Assembly (NCBI RefSeq): GCF_004337985.1
Contig: NC_043744.1
Coordinates: forward strand, 2,640,408-2,704,407
Direction of reading: 5' to 3'
DNA: 64,000 nucleotides
DNA from: Pyricularia pennisetigena
Lineage: Eukaryota > Ascomycota > Sordariomycetes > Magnaporthales > Pyriculariaceae
Of the stretch, positions 1 through 11,081 are shown piece by piece. The stretch's first letter is position 1. Each line of letters opens with the position of its first letter. The notes under the pieces were generated by a model, which was not told the origin of the DNA, searched no databases, and saw only the letters and a program-made list of their open reading frames with translations. The translations under genes and the position numbers were made by a program.

Positions 1-1683
1 CAGATGTATTTGAGGAATTGGGATTTTGACGTTGACGGATCGCCCACAATGCAAATGTTGATATCGCCACGGAGCTGCATGCCCTCTGCTGTAGTTTTGT
101 GGACACCGGACATAAGCTGTAGGAGCAGTCCCTTCTTGACCACATTATGACCATATACTGTTGGCGCAATGGACTGCACTAGACGGTCGTAAATCTTGTC
201 GCTGTGCACCATACTACGTAGGTCATCAATCTCAGATGTGCTGTATGATGCCAGTACTGCCGCCTGCGCCTCCTCCTGTGTTTCTGTTACATCCGAAGAA
301 GATGCGTGGGCCAAGGCCGCTGCAATCTCGGCCGCGCCTCCCTTTGATGAGCCCCCTAGCCCATCACTATGTGGTATTACCATGCAGGCGAGGAATGCCA
401 ACCTGTAAGTCAAATCCCTGACACCGAGAGCCTTGAGTCCAGTAACTCCGGAGCCGCCAGCCTCGGCGGGGCGGGGTGCCTTGTCGTCGCGCACCGCTGT
501 GGCTCTCAGTCCTGGCAAGCCCATTTGACTGACATCGGGAACGACGATGAGTGCGCCAGTGAAGACGCACTTCTCCCCAGCCTTCGCGCGGTCGACGATT
601 TCGCCGCGCATAACGACATCCATTGTGCGGGGCATGCTGCCTGTAGGAATTTCACTACTGTTCTCTTGGATACGAACCTTTTGCCAGTCGACAAAGGTGC
701 TTTGTCTGATATCAAGCTGCCATGCCAAGCGATTTTGGCAGCTTTCGTTGGGGCACTGCGTTGGCTCTGTGTAGCGGAAAGTCTGCTCCACGTTTGGCAC
801 AATGGCCTTGCAGGCCTGGCACATGAACGTCGCCAACGACAGCTCCGGGCGGACTTCAGACGTGCGAGTGACCGTGCCGGATATGCTCAGTAGCTGACCG
901 ATATTCTTTGCACGCAGGGCGCGCACCCGGCTGACCAGGGGCAGGTTATAGAAGGCTATGGCAAACAGTTTGTCCGTTTGCTGGTTGGTTGTCTTCTCTG
1001 CCAAGTCGCTCTGACTAGCCGAGCCGACGTTGCTGGCACCCGAGGTCGTCATGTTGCTCGAGGCTGTTGTTGCTTGGCGGTGCTCGCGGAAGTATTGTGG
1101 CTCGTACTTTGCGATCATGTTGTGCAGACCTGTGGTAAGATAAGGCAGGAAGCGATAGTACTCTCTGACTATCGCCTCTGCCAAGTTACCATTCTGGTAG
1201 GTGCTGAGGTGTTTGAAGTCAACGTAAAGAGTTGAGAGTTGATGCGTCCGCATGCCATGAATCTGCGCTACGTAGTAAACCCTGGTTGTCACGGCGCTCG
1301 AGGCTGGTTGGCCAGAGGAGTCGGGCTCTTCGGTATACCTGAAAGAAAAGGAAGCCAGAGACTGTTAGCAATGCACTTGACTAGATTATACTAGCCTGAC
1401 AGCCCTAGACGTACCATTCTATAAACTCTTCAAAGTGTTGTTGGATAGCAAGACCAACGCGGTCCTCGACGCGGGGTACTTGTTGGTCGGGTCTTCGAGA
1501 TCTGATTGGGACCTGGTCGTCGGCGAAGCCATCACCCTCGTCGTCGCTGGGCGCGCCCATGCTCTCGGACGGAGGGGCGCGGGGTCGACCAGCCGAAGAG
1601 CTGGGGTGCTGAGGACGCCTGATGCCGCTGGAGCGAGGGGCATCAGACATCATGAAACCCGCATCGCTCGAGGGGGTCGCCAT
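1..1683 (-). CDS. MCM6: MCM6 replicative helicase subunit (3' part beyond window)
   Basis: This is the N-terminal half of Mcm6, a subunit of the MCM2-7 helicase that unwinds DNA at replication origins in the nucleus. Exon 1 is 1415-1683 and exon 2 runs from 1338 off the left edge; the 76-nt intron (1339-1414, GTACGT...TTTCAG) joins the frame as EWYTEEPDSSGQ. The start of the protein is low-complexity Ser/Pro/Arg, followed by the conserved VEDRVGLAIQQHFEEFIE. The OB-fold region carries a zinc-binding set (CQACK ... CPNESC) and the phrase ALIVVPDVSQMGLPG, which is typical of Mcm6. The window edge falls just past the Walker A motif (GDPSTSKSQF, about positions 15-45), so the rest of the AAA+ domain is outside. 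A further in-frame ATG lies at 1749; I prefer 1683 (MATPSSDAGF) because the upstream residues look non-conserved. Confidence 0.93.
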
Positions 1684-1749
1684 TGCGATCAGTAAGGGGC
1701 GACTGTGGCGCGCAGACGAACTGAGAAATAGACTAGCTGCAGAACTCAA

Positions 1750-2236
1750 AAAGGGTTCGTTGAGTCTTGCGCGAAATATAGCTATGTATAGCCGTCAAGG
1801 TTGGTTATTTTTCATGCGCTCAAAGAAAGTGGGCGCTTGTAGGCATTGAGTTGATGTGCACTCATTGCCAGGCAACGGCGCAAAAGCGGGGACGAGGACA
1901 ACGCGTCGGGTCGCGTCCAGTTTAATTGAATTTCTTTTTTTTTTCTTTTCTTTTTTTTTTTTTTGCCCCCTTGCTCAGCTCCATGCAACCTGGAAGTACG
2001 CTACTTGCCAAGCACATGCAACCAACCCAACCTTACTCTTACTCCGAGCCTGTCTGTCTGCCTTGCCCAAATTAACCATGATATATTCCCAGTTTCCCAT
2101 ACGCCGTACATGCCATAAAACCAATCAAACAAGAGTGCATCCAAACTCGGCTCAATAGTCAACCTGTCCGTCACTACAGTAGTACCAAGCAGAAACGACA
2201 CTCATAACCCAACAAAACAAATAAACCCAAAATTGC

Positions 2237-2272
<36 letters not shown>

Positions 2273-2274
2273 CT
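1750..2274. other. intergenic: MCM6 upstream / RNase H2C downstream
   Basis: No gene is seen here. The stretch holds a T-rich pyrimidine tract (about 1935-1965) and a run of 33 A (about 2238-2270). That A run lies four bases past the RNase H2C stop codon, so it reads as poly-T directly downstream of that gene on its own strand. Confidence 0.7.
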
Positions 2275-2869
2275 TTAGTAGGAATGAACCTACGGAATCC
2301 AGATATTAGCAAAACAAGCGTCAAGTAAATCTCAGCGTGAAAAACACTGACCTGCCCTGCAAGAGCCACCCATTCTTCCAATCCCCTTACGTAAGGATCC
2401 GAGGATGCGTCTGCCGTGGACTCATGGCCCCAGATGACCATCTCTTCAAACTCGGCTTTCGTATCCAAGGTAGTTGTCGCCGCCTTCTCCTCCGCATCAA
2501 CATCGATCGTCACAGTTTCATCTGCTCCGGTCTCTGCTGGCCCATCTTCTGGTCCCCTTTCCACAACGACGCCTTTATACCCTTCCGGAACCTTGATCGT
2601 TTTGCCTTGCAACTTCCTTCCTCGAAAAAATGCAATCTTCTTTCCTGAAAATCGACGTTAGTATTCAGGTCGAGTGAATCAGTGGGGACATGTCGAGGGA
2701 AAAAAAAAAAAAAAAAAAAAGGCTTACCATCCTGCGACTCTGTGGGCTTCCAGTAACTTTGTACCTGGTCGATTGGACCATCGTGGTGGATTGTGCAGGG
2801 CAGCAGGTGCACTGCCGCTGCAGACTTGCTCTTCTTTTGAGCATTTATCTCGATGATCTTTTGGGACAT
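2275..2869 (-). CDS. RNH203: ribonuclease H2 subunit C
   Basis: This is the small non-catalytic subunit of the RNase H2 trimer, which removes ribonucleotides from genomic DNA and RNA from RNA:DNA hybrids in the nucleus. Exons are 2728-2869, 2352-2644 and 2275-2289; they sum to 450 nt, or 149 residues. Family marks in order are LLPCTIHHDGPIDQVQSYW, the FRGRKLQGK strand, VPEGYKGVVVE, VIWGHES, and the C-terminal EEWVALAGQVHSY. The last exon is only 15 nt (VHSY plus stop). It is supported because the splice restores the conserved HSY ending, while read-through gives a hydrophobic tail ending in poly-Phe from the T tract. Intron 1 carries a 21-nt A/T homopolymer. An alternative start at 2890 would add seven residues. 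Confidence 0.88.
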
Positions 2870-2890
2870 CTTGAAAGTATTTTGTGGCAA

Positions 2891-4856
2891 GGCTTACAGC
2901 AGCTAATGTGTTGTCACAAATCCAGACAAAATTCGACGCGTATGTTCTCGTTCAGGAGACGCGTTTAGTTTGAAGTGGGTCGTTCATGGAACGGCATGAA
3001 TTTACTTCCTCTTTTTAGCTACCCTGCACCAATCCTCGCAAGCAAACAAGAGATTCTGCCCCACCTAGGTCAGTAGCTTACTTTGTATCCCCGGAAACCC
3101 AATTGCGACGATTCCTAGACTTTGAAATTGCCTAATCACTGCGTGGAACGTTTCTCTCTTTCTTTTTTCTTTTCTCTTTTAAAGCACTTGAACCTTGTCT
3201 CTTTTCTATCTCTGTCCCTGCTGCACCAAGAGACTGGTCATATGTGCAAAGAAGGTTGGTTATCTATCTACAAACACCCTTTTATTTTTTGGACACAGCG
3301 TACCCAACAACCACACAACCAACAGTTGCTCGCTCACACCGAGCTCGGCATGGAGAACATTTAACGCCGCTCCAACAACGCCCCACCGCGGACAACGGCT
3401 ATTTTACATGCCGAACGTCGTCCCCTCCCAAGTCATCTCAAAGTAACCCACCTAGCAGCAATAGTTCACGTCATGGACTCCATGTCAAGGGCATAGCTTG
3501 TTCACAAGTTTGTAATACCTCAAGTCGAGCTAAGTAGCAAGTAGTAAGGGGTAACGCACCTCTAATTAACTTTTATCAAAATCCGGTTGCATTTGTCGTG
3601 GGCGATGGTTCCGGGCATTGTCATGGACAAGATCCGGCCAATGTCCATCGCGATCCCGAGAGGTAACCAGGGACCCCAGCCAGATCGTGCATACAGGAGA
3701 GCATCAATATCACCACAGGAAAACCGTGTGATATAGGTGCCGTACTTAATTATCCGACATCCCAAGACGGTTCTAGCGCATGGCTCGAACAGCGGTGAAG
3801 AAGTCGAGAAAATTACACAGTAAGAAAGAGATAGAGAGAGAGAGGGATAGAGGACATTAGGTACAGATGCTTCCGATGCTCTAAAAATGCATGGTCTGCG
3901 AAAGAAAGCGCCAAACTCCTCGTTGCTTTTTGTTGAGCTTACCCGCTACTCTGACTTATGCTCGTCATTGACATTTGACGGATATTATTTTAAACACTGC
4001 CAGACCGCCTCCAGAGTCGGAAATCGCAGCTAATATACTACTGACTCGAAATGAACTTGTACCCAAGTCGATCCTTCAGCAATTAGCGTCGATTCTGTGG
4101 GGGGCGCTAGCTTTCCAACGGCGCTCTACCGTATTCCATATCACTGTTTTGCCTTGTTCCCCATGCACATGTGTTTGATAATCAAACAAGGCAAGTCGAA
4201 AGAAAGAAAAAAAAAAAAAAAAAAAAAGTTCTCCGTCAAGCTCTTTGTTATCGCGGAGCTTTATCCCTGCAAGCCTAGTCCTTGACACCGTCCCATCCCT
4301 CCCCGAGAAGCTCGGCCCCTTGCCCTGTCTCAGTCAAGCGTGCAGCACCTTCATCCCGTCCGTCACTGAACAAAAAATAAAAATAAAAACAAAACAAAAA
4401 GACAGCAAATCCAATGCGGTTATGTCCTGCGAGAAAAAAGTTGTTCCAGCCTGAAGTTCTGCTACCAAGTTGGCATAGATCATCCGTTCGTCCCGGGGAT
4501 TCTCTTCCTTAGTCGGGCTAGATATTAGTGTCTCCTGCACGCTTCAACGCGCTGTACCTTTTTCAACCCTACTTTTGTTTAGATTTCATGATTTCCGTGC
4601 TCTGCTGGTTGTTATAACACGTGCTTTCCAGAACAAAAGTCTAAAGTCATCATTGCGACTTTGGCCAGGGGGACTTTTTTATTTTATTTTTATTTTTATT
4701 TTCCCACACAGCCAGCGGTTCGCCCTTTTGTCATTCGATCCACACCTGAATTCGCGCGAAACATACGAGGAACATTTTGTTTCCTGTAGATCCGGCCTCT
4801 AACTTTGGACGCTGCAGAACAGTTCATTGCGAAGGCTTTTGTAACACGCCAGACTA
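2891..4856. other. intergenic, no gene seen (about 2 kb)
   Basis: This divergent region lies between RNase H2C and the fatty-acyl methyltransferase. Only short, non-conserved reading frames occur. It contains a purine tract (AGAG-rich, about 3828-3850), a run of about 20 A near 4207-4227, TTTTA repeats near 4676-4705 and one CACCTAGGT motif near 3062. I find no tRNA-like or conserved element. Confidence 0.6.
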
Positions 4857-6561
4857 ATGGGTTACATACCGGCTACGATCACCGGGCCCGTCGCTAGGGG
4901 TACCGAGGTCCTGCGCGAGTCGCTCGGGAGCCTGACCTGGGGCCCGGCAATGGCCCTCGCCAGACCAGCAGTCGAGGCTGTTTTCTCCCAGATCGAGATC
5001 GGGACTCTGTTGCTGGTCGACGAGCCGGGCGGCCGGCGGATCGTCTACGGCCAGAAGCTGCCGGATAGGAGTAACGGGATCAAGCTGGACGAGGAGCCGC
5101 TCCCGACCCGGCCCAGTGGTGTGCGGAAGGCGACGACGATTCCGCGCGTCGAGCTCGTGGTCAAGCGCGATGCGTTTTGGATGCGTCTGTTCCTCTTCGC
5201 GGATATGGGACTCGCTGAGGCTTACATGCTTGGCGACGTCGAGTGTGCCGACTTGACGTCCTTTTTCCAGGTCAGCTTACCCCCGGCGTCGGTGGAGTGA
5301 GCTTTTGGTGTGCGGGATTCATAATTTTGACATTGTAGAGGTGTAGCTATTTATCGTGAACAGAGATCAGATGGGCAACGGCACAACGCGCTTCTCGGCC
5401 ATATCTGGAGCCATCACTAGCCTCGCCAGGACAACCAACACCATGTCCAACTCTCTGCTGAACATCTCGGCGCATTACGACATCAGCAACGATATGTTTG
5501 CTGCGTTTCTCTCCCCTGACATGACTTATTCGTGCCCGATATGGAAATCGGTCACGGACGGATCCGACGAGCAGGAGGAGTCTCTCGAGGCAGCGCAGTT
5601 GACCAAACTGCGCAGGTTCATCACTGGAGCACGCATCAAGTCGACCGACCACGTGCTGGAGATCGGAACCGGCTGGGGCTCCTTCGCCATCGAGGCCGTC
5701 AAGACGACGGGATGCCGCGTCACGAGTCTCACCCTCTCAAAGGAGCAAAAGGCGCTGGCTGAGGCTAGGATAGCTGACGCGGGGCTTTCTGACCGGATCG
5801 AGGTTCTGTTGAAGGACTACCGAGCGCTGGAAGCACCAGAAGGCCGGCCGTTCGACAAGATAGTCTCGATCGAGATGCTCGAGGCGGTCGGGCAGGAATT
5901 CCTTGGCACGTACTTTGCCTGTATCGACAGGTTACTGAAGAAGGATGGTGGTATTGCCATGTTTCAGTGCATCACAATGCCAGAAGGCCGGCATGAGGCT
6001 TACTCCAAGAGCGAAGAGTAAGCTTTTTTTCTTTTTTTTCTTTGATTCCGTTGAGAGAATTTCCATGACTGACCAGGGGAAACTCCCAAACAGCTTTATA
6101 AACCACTACATCTTTCCAGGTGGCTACCTCCCCTCGATTACACAGTTGTTGAACCACATCAGCAAAGAATCCAAGGGGACTCTGATTGTCGAGGGTGTCG
6201 AAAATATCGGCGGGCACTACAGCAAAACCCTGCGTCTCTGGAAGGAAGCGTTCCTAGAAAACTTCGACTCGAAGATCAAGCCTGCGCTCCAGACTGAGCA
6301 TGCAGACATGACAGATGAGGCGATTGCTGTTTTCAAGAACAAGTGGGAGGTAAGGGATTTCCCCCTCAAAATTCTCTTTCTGCTGCCCGATGAGCGTACT
6401 CAACCCGTTGCGTGTCTGCACCATCAAACTAACGCAAAACACTGCTCCAGTACTATTTTACTTATTGCGAGGCTGGCTTCCTTACAAAGACGCTTGGGGA
6501 TGTGATAATAACGGTAGGGCGTGAGGGTGCCCTGGAACTGATGGAGGGGATCCCGCTCTGA
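4857..6561 (+). CDS. cyclopropane-fatty-acyl-phospholipid synthase-like methyltransferase
   Basis: This is an S-adenosylmethionine-dependent methyltransferase of the CFA synthase family, which adds a methylene or methyl carbon to unsaturated acyl chains of membrane lipids. Exons are 4857-5270, 5347-6017, 6094-6349 and 6451-6561 (1452 nt, 483 residues; all phases agree). An N-terminal lipid-binding-type region precedes the catalytic part. H181 in HYDISNDMF, MTYSC with C201 (equivalent to the active-site cysteine region of bacterial CFA synthase), the SAM loop EIGTGWGSF (243-251) and IFPGGYLPS after intron 2 are all present. The C-terminus is YYFTYCEAGFLTKTLGD, typical of the family. No membrane helices are obvious, which separates it from the longer fungal sphingolipid C9-methyltransferases with N-terminal transmembrane segments. 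The exact substrate cannot be told from sequence. Confidence 0.88.
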
Positions 6562-6668
6562 TTTTGTATCTTGCTCCTGGGTTTTGTGGTAACATATGTC
6601 CACCTTTAGACTTTGGGATAGAAATGTCTTCAACTGTCAGTTCTGGACAGCTGAAGACGACAGACATT

Positions 6669-7730
6669 TCAGTTTTTCCGCTTCTTCTTCGTTGTCTTTT
6701 TATTCGATGCAGAACCTTTCTGTGCACTACCACCGCTGGCATCCGGGTACCGGTTCATATGCTCTACATCGAACTGAGGCTTGTGCCTGCGAAACAACAG
6801 CATAGCCACCCTCGCATCCTCCACGCTAGAGTGCTGGCCGTCTTGTATGTCTAAGCCCAGGATTTCCTTAGCCAGGATGCGCATCGCCGGCTTGGGTCCG
6901 TTGCCGTACTTCCGAAACCCCGAGAACCTGGCTGTGTCCCGGATGTCCTTCAGCGGGTGCCCGAGCTCCAGCACGGCCAGATCGTGCCTAATGTCGTGGC
7001 CGACCACTATCCTCCCGCGCAGCAGCTCCGCGACCTGGGTGTGCACCTCGTCAAAGTCCCGCGCGAGTCGCATGTCCCGCGCGCTCACGCCGCTCACGTG
7101 CGTGCGCCAGTCGGTGACGACGACTCCCGGTTTCGGACGCACCAGCGAGTCGTAAACCTGGTTTCCGTGAAAGTCGACTACCGAGACGCGCGCGAGGATG
7201 GACTCGTGCCCACCCGGGCCGATGCCGACCATCTCGCAGTCGATGCCCACATACTTGCCCAGCTGGAGACCCGGGGTGAGGCCTGCGTTGGGACGGGCCT
7301 GCGTTCCCGAGCCGGTGGCGGTGGTGCCGGAAGCGGTTGTTGCCTTGAGGCCCAGGCCGTATGCCTCTGCGACGCGTTCAGGAGACAAGTCGTTGTCCTG
7401 GGCCCACACCGCGAGCGAGGGTGAGATGGTGGTCGGGGCGACGGCAGATGTGATTTTGGAGCTTTGAGAAACGCCCATGCTGGATGACCTGGCGCGGTTC
7501 TTACTACTCCTGGCAGGAGGAGCGTTGCTCGTCGCCGGTGCGGGCCTTTTGGTCGATTGGCTGCCCTGCAGTGGCTGCGCCGTCTTCGGTCTCTTTTTGG
7601 CTTGACTCTTCGCTTCTGGTGGCGATACGTCCTCTATTGACTTCCTTTTAGGGGCCTGCTTCGGGGCCGCCGATTCTGCCTTGATCTTGGCCTGGAGTTT
7701 CTTCCAATTTGATGAGAGCTCAGGGGCCAT
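6669..7730 (-). CDS. REX4: RNA exonuclease 4 (DEDDh 3'-5' exonuclease)
   Basis: This intronless gene encodes a 353-residue DEDDh exonuclease of the Rex4/ISG20L2 type, implicated in pre-rRNA processing in the nucleolus. Residues 1-150 are basic and low-complexity, with Lys/Arg runs that could act as nucleolar targeting signals. Exo I is GIDCEMVG (D164, E166), Exo II lies in VVGHDIRHDLAVL, and Exo III is HSSVEDARVAMLLF with the catalytic His and Asp. A Lys-rich tail ends the protein. It converges on the methyltransferase gene, with only 107 bp between the stop codons. A 33-nt A tract (poly-T on the gene strand) lies about 85 bp upstream of the start codon. Confidence 0.92.
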   Translation of the reverse strand: MAPELSSNWKKLQAKIKAESAAPKQAPKRKSIEDVSPPEAKSQAKKRPKTAQPLQGSQSTKRPAPATSNAPPARSSKNRARSSSMGVSQSSKITSAVAPTTISPSLAVWAQDNDLSPERVAEAYGLGLKATTASGTTATGSGTQARPNAGLTPGLQLGKYVGIDCEMVGIGPGGHESILARVSVVDFHGNQVYDSLVRPKPGVVVTDWRTHVSGVSARDMRLARDFDEVHTQVAELLRGRIVVGHDIRHDLAVLELGHPLKDIRDTARFSGFRKYGNGPKPAMRILAKEILGLDIQDGQHSSVEDARVAMLLFRRHKPQFDVEHMNRYPDASGGSAQKGSASNKKTTKKKRKN

Positions 7731-7815
7731 GTTTTCCCTTTTTCATGTCCGTTCTTCCTGTTTGGAATCCGGACGTTGAGAAAATCACTCGGGTTTCCCC
7801 CGCCTCCCTGCTGGG

Positions 7816-7853
<38 letters not shown>

Positions 7854-8390
7854 GTAAAGCAATCGCATGCGTATGTTGTGATTTTCCAATCAAACACGAT
7901 CTTGGGATATGATATCACGCTCGGTGTATGTAATAAAAAAAACATGAGCGAGTTGAGGTCGTTGTTCTTATTGGTAGAGGCAGCCACCGCTGACAACTGC
8001 ATCGCCTCAATCAAAAAGTTTTCATGTTCCCAATTCGAGTCAGGGTTGGTTGGCAAAGGCTTGTCTAGACTAGAACCTCCGACCAGGTGGTTTTGGGTAA
8101 CTGTAGGGTGCGTTCTTCCAGTGGCGACTGGGTTTCTTTAGGCTTCTGGACCCACAAAATGCCGCTGTGTCTTCGCTGCATATTTCTGCAAAATGCGTCG
8201 CAACTGGTCAACTTAGGTCAATAAATTAGGCGCAGCCTTAACCTATGCATTGACAATCGCCTTTTAAATCCAGTCGTCCATCAACTAACCATATAATAAA
8301 AAAAAACACCACTGATTTCATCGCAATACATCCACTTCTCGTCAAAAGTATACGCAATCAATTGATTGGCATCACTCAGGTCTAGTCACA
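7731..8390. promoter_or_regulatory. divergent promoter region REX4 / ESA1
   Basis: This 660-bp divergent spacer holds a 33-nt A tract (about 7816-7848) and a short A run near 8299-8307. No clear TATA or CCAAT element is placed with confidence. Confidence 0.5.
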
Positions 8391-9995
8391 ATGAGCCCTC
8401 ACGCAACGGGAGAGGCCGCCGTTGGCTCGGGCGAGCCACGGCAGAAGAGCAAGGCGACGGCCGACTCGCTCATCGTTGGTTGCATCGCCATGGTGGAGAA
8501 GGACGGGCAGCCACGGCGGGCCGAGATCCTGAGCATCAAGGATACTAAGAGCGGGCGGCAGTTCTACTGCAACTTTGACAACTTCAACAAACGTCTGGAC
8601 GAGTGGGTGCCGCTCTCCCGCATAGACCTCACCCAAGATGTTGAGTGGCCCAATCCGGACAAGGACAAGCCCAAGGAGAAGGCCACCAAGAAGATCGCCG
8701 GCGCCGCCGCTCAGTCCAAGAAGACTGCGCAGACCAAGAGAGCCGCCGCCGCCGCTGCAGCCGCTGCCCAGAAAAGGCCTGTCGGGAAGCGGGAACAGTC
8801 GGTCGTCTCCGAGGCTGGCGCCAGCCATCCGTGGACTGAGTTTGTCGAGTCGCAGTCGCAGCTGAAGACCCCTTCGTCAGAAACTCCCGTCACTGCGACT
8901 CCAGCGGATGAGGCCGATGACAAGATGGCCTCGGCCATCGCTGGTCTACCACCGGCCGCGGCGGCCACACCAGCCAGCGTGGACGAGATGGACGTCGACG
9001 GCGATGACAAAACTATCGGCGGCGTGGGGGCGGACGGCCGGAAGAAGGAGAGGCAGCCTTCCTTCAGCCGTGAGGAAGAGATTGAAAAGCTGCGGACTTC
9101 GGGGTCCATGACGCAAAATCCTACCGAGATATCGCGTATTCGCAACATATCCAAGGTTCAGTTCGGTCGATACGACCTGTTCCCGTGGTACTTCTCGCCA
9201 TATCCAGAGGCTTTCTCAATGGAGGACTGCATATCAATATGTGAGTTCTGCCTCTGCTACTTTGGAGACGTCAAATCTTTCACCCGCCACTGCCGCAAGT
9301 GTACGCTCCAACATCCGCCAGGCAATGAGATCTACCGGGACGAGTATGTGTCGTTTTTTGAGATTGATGGGAGGCGTCAGCGGACATGGTGTCGTAACCT
9401 ATGCCTGCTGTCCAAAATGTTCCTCGACCACAAGACATTGTATTACGACGTTGACCCTTTTCTCTTCTATGTCATGACGACCAAGGATGACAAGGGCGAC
9501 CATTTGGTTGGCTATTTCTCCAAGGAAAAGGAGAGTGCCGACGGATACAACGTGGCGTGTATTTTGACGCTACCGCAATACCAGCGCAAGGGTTTTGGTC
9601 GGTTGTTGATCCAGTTTTCGTATGAGCTGTCAAAGATCGAAGGCAAGCTCGGTTCGCCTGAGAAGCCACTTTCGGATCTTGGTCTGCTCAGTTACCGACA
9701 ATACTGGGGTGAGAACATCTTGGACCTGCTCATCAGCTTCCACGAGCGCGACGAGCGCTGCAGCATAGAGTCCATCGCCGCGCAGCTCTCCATGACCACG
9801 GGAGACGTCGAGCATACACTGCAGGCTCTCAGGATGCAGATATACCACAAAGGAGAACACAAGATTGTCATACCTGAAAAGCTGCTGCAGCAGCGTGAAA
9901 AGTCGAAGCAGAAGCAGAAGCGCATGATCGACCCGAGTCGCATCCAATGGAAGCCGCCTGTGTTCAATGCTTCCTCTCGCACATGGGGCTGGTAG
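8391..9995 (+). CDS. ESA1: MYST histone acetyltransferase (NuA4 catalytic subunit, Esa1/Tip60)
   Basis: This single-exon gene encodes the 534-residue catalytic subunit of NuA4, which acetylates histone H4/H2A tails in chromatin. Residues about 25-90 form the chromo-barrel domain (FNKRLDEWVPLSRIDL). A disordered Ala/Lys-rich linker follows. The MYST domain begins near 255 (EISRIRNISKVQFGRYDLFPWYFSPYP). The C2HC zinc finger starts CEFC at 284 and ends HCRKC. K348 in DHKTLYYD matches the autoacetylated lysine; ACILTLPQYQRKGFGRL is the catalytic Cys plus acetyl-CoA loop, and the Glu of SPEKPLSDLGLLSY (about 424) is the catalytic base. Length and order match fungal Esa1 better than Sas2/Sas3. It is followed by a T tract at about 10001-10020. 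Confidence 0.95.
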   Translation: MSPHATGEAAVGSGEPRQKSKATADSLIVGCIAMVEKDGQPRRAEILSIKDTKSGRQFYCNFDNFNKRLDEWVPLSRIDLTQDVEWPNPDKDKPKEKATKKIAGAAAQSKKTAQTKRAAAAAAAAAQKRPVGKREQSVVSEAGASHPWTEFVESQSQLKTPSSETPVTATPADEADDKMASAIAGLPPAAAATPASVDEMDVDGDDKTIGGVGADGRKKERQPSFSREEEIEKLRTSGSMTQNPTEISRIRNISKVQFGRYDLFPWYFSPYPEAFSMEDCISICEFCLCYFGDVKSFTRHCRKCTLQHPPGNEIYRDEYVSFFEIDGRRQRTWCRNLCLLSKMFLDHKTLYYDVDPFLFYVMTTKDDKGDHLVGYFSKEKESADGYNVACILTLPQYQRKGFGRLLIQFSYELSKIEGKLGSPEKPLSDLGLLSYRQYWGENILDLLISFHERDERCSIESIAAQLSMTTGDVEHTLQALRMQIYHKGEHKIVIPEKLLQQREKSKQKQKRMIDPSRIQWKPPVFNASSRTWGW

Positions 9996-10190
9996 TCTTT
10001 TCTTTTTTTTTTTTTTTTTTGTCTGGATAACATTCGTCTCAAAGGTGCTCTTTGTCTGCTACTTTTTCCTGTAATTTAGAAAAATCGATACCCCCTTTCA
10101 AGGGCAGCAAATTGAAATTAAGTGCCTCATAGCATGACGTGGGCTCTACTAAGAAGTTGTTCTATTTCTATTCTCGGACAGTAAGCAGCT

Positions 10191-11048
10191 CTAGACAAAC
10201 CCAAACGACCTCTGTCCATCCTGACCCTTGTCTTCAGCAGGCGGCTCATCCTGCAGCCGCTTCAGCAAGCCGGCCAGCCTCTGCACGCCCTGAACGATGG
10301 TGTCTCCGTCCTCCCACGAGTAGCACAGCCTCAGGTTCCGCGGGAACTGCACGGCGCCCTCGTCGCCCTTGACCTGGAACATACTTCCGGCAGCGAGGAT
10401 CAAGTTTTCGTCCTGCAACGCGCGGCTGGCCACGGCGCTCGCCGACGGGCCGCCGTCCGGCAGCGTCAGCCACACAAAGTACCCGCCATACGTCGACCTC
10501 GGCTTCTCAAAGGTCACGCCGAGCGGTGAGAGGTGCTGGCGGACGGCGTCCAGCAGCAGGGCGTGCCTCTTCTGCAGGTCTGGGCGTACGGTCCCGTCTA
10601 TGTGGGCCGCCAGGGCGCCGGTGCGTATCATCTCCCACTATGATGGGAATCCGTGTTAGTTTTTTTTTTTTTTTTCCTTTTTGTTTTTTGTTGTTGGTGT
10701 TGTTCCTATCTCTTGATCTTGTCTACCTATGCTAGACTTGTCCAAAGGTAGTGCTGGCCAAAGACCAAAAGGAGACAAAGACAAAGGGATGGCCTCACAA
10801 TCATAACTGCGGCCAGCTGGCTCGCTGCGCCACCACTCCTGTTGCTGCCCGTCGTGGCGAGCCCCAGAGTAAAGGCCGGAGTGCCCTCGGCCCAGCCAGT
10901 CCTCACACCAGGACCGATGATCTTGCTGAATGAACCGTTGCTCACGGCGTGTCCGAAGCCGCCCGCGTCAAAGAGGCTCGGGCCAAGACTATCCGTCAGG
11001 TCTCGGTCAATGTCAACCAGGCGCGGCGGCGGTGTTAGCGGAGGGATA

Positions 11049-11081
<33 letters not shown>

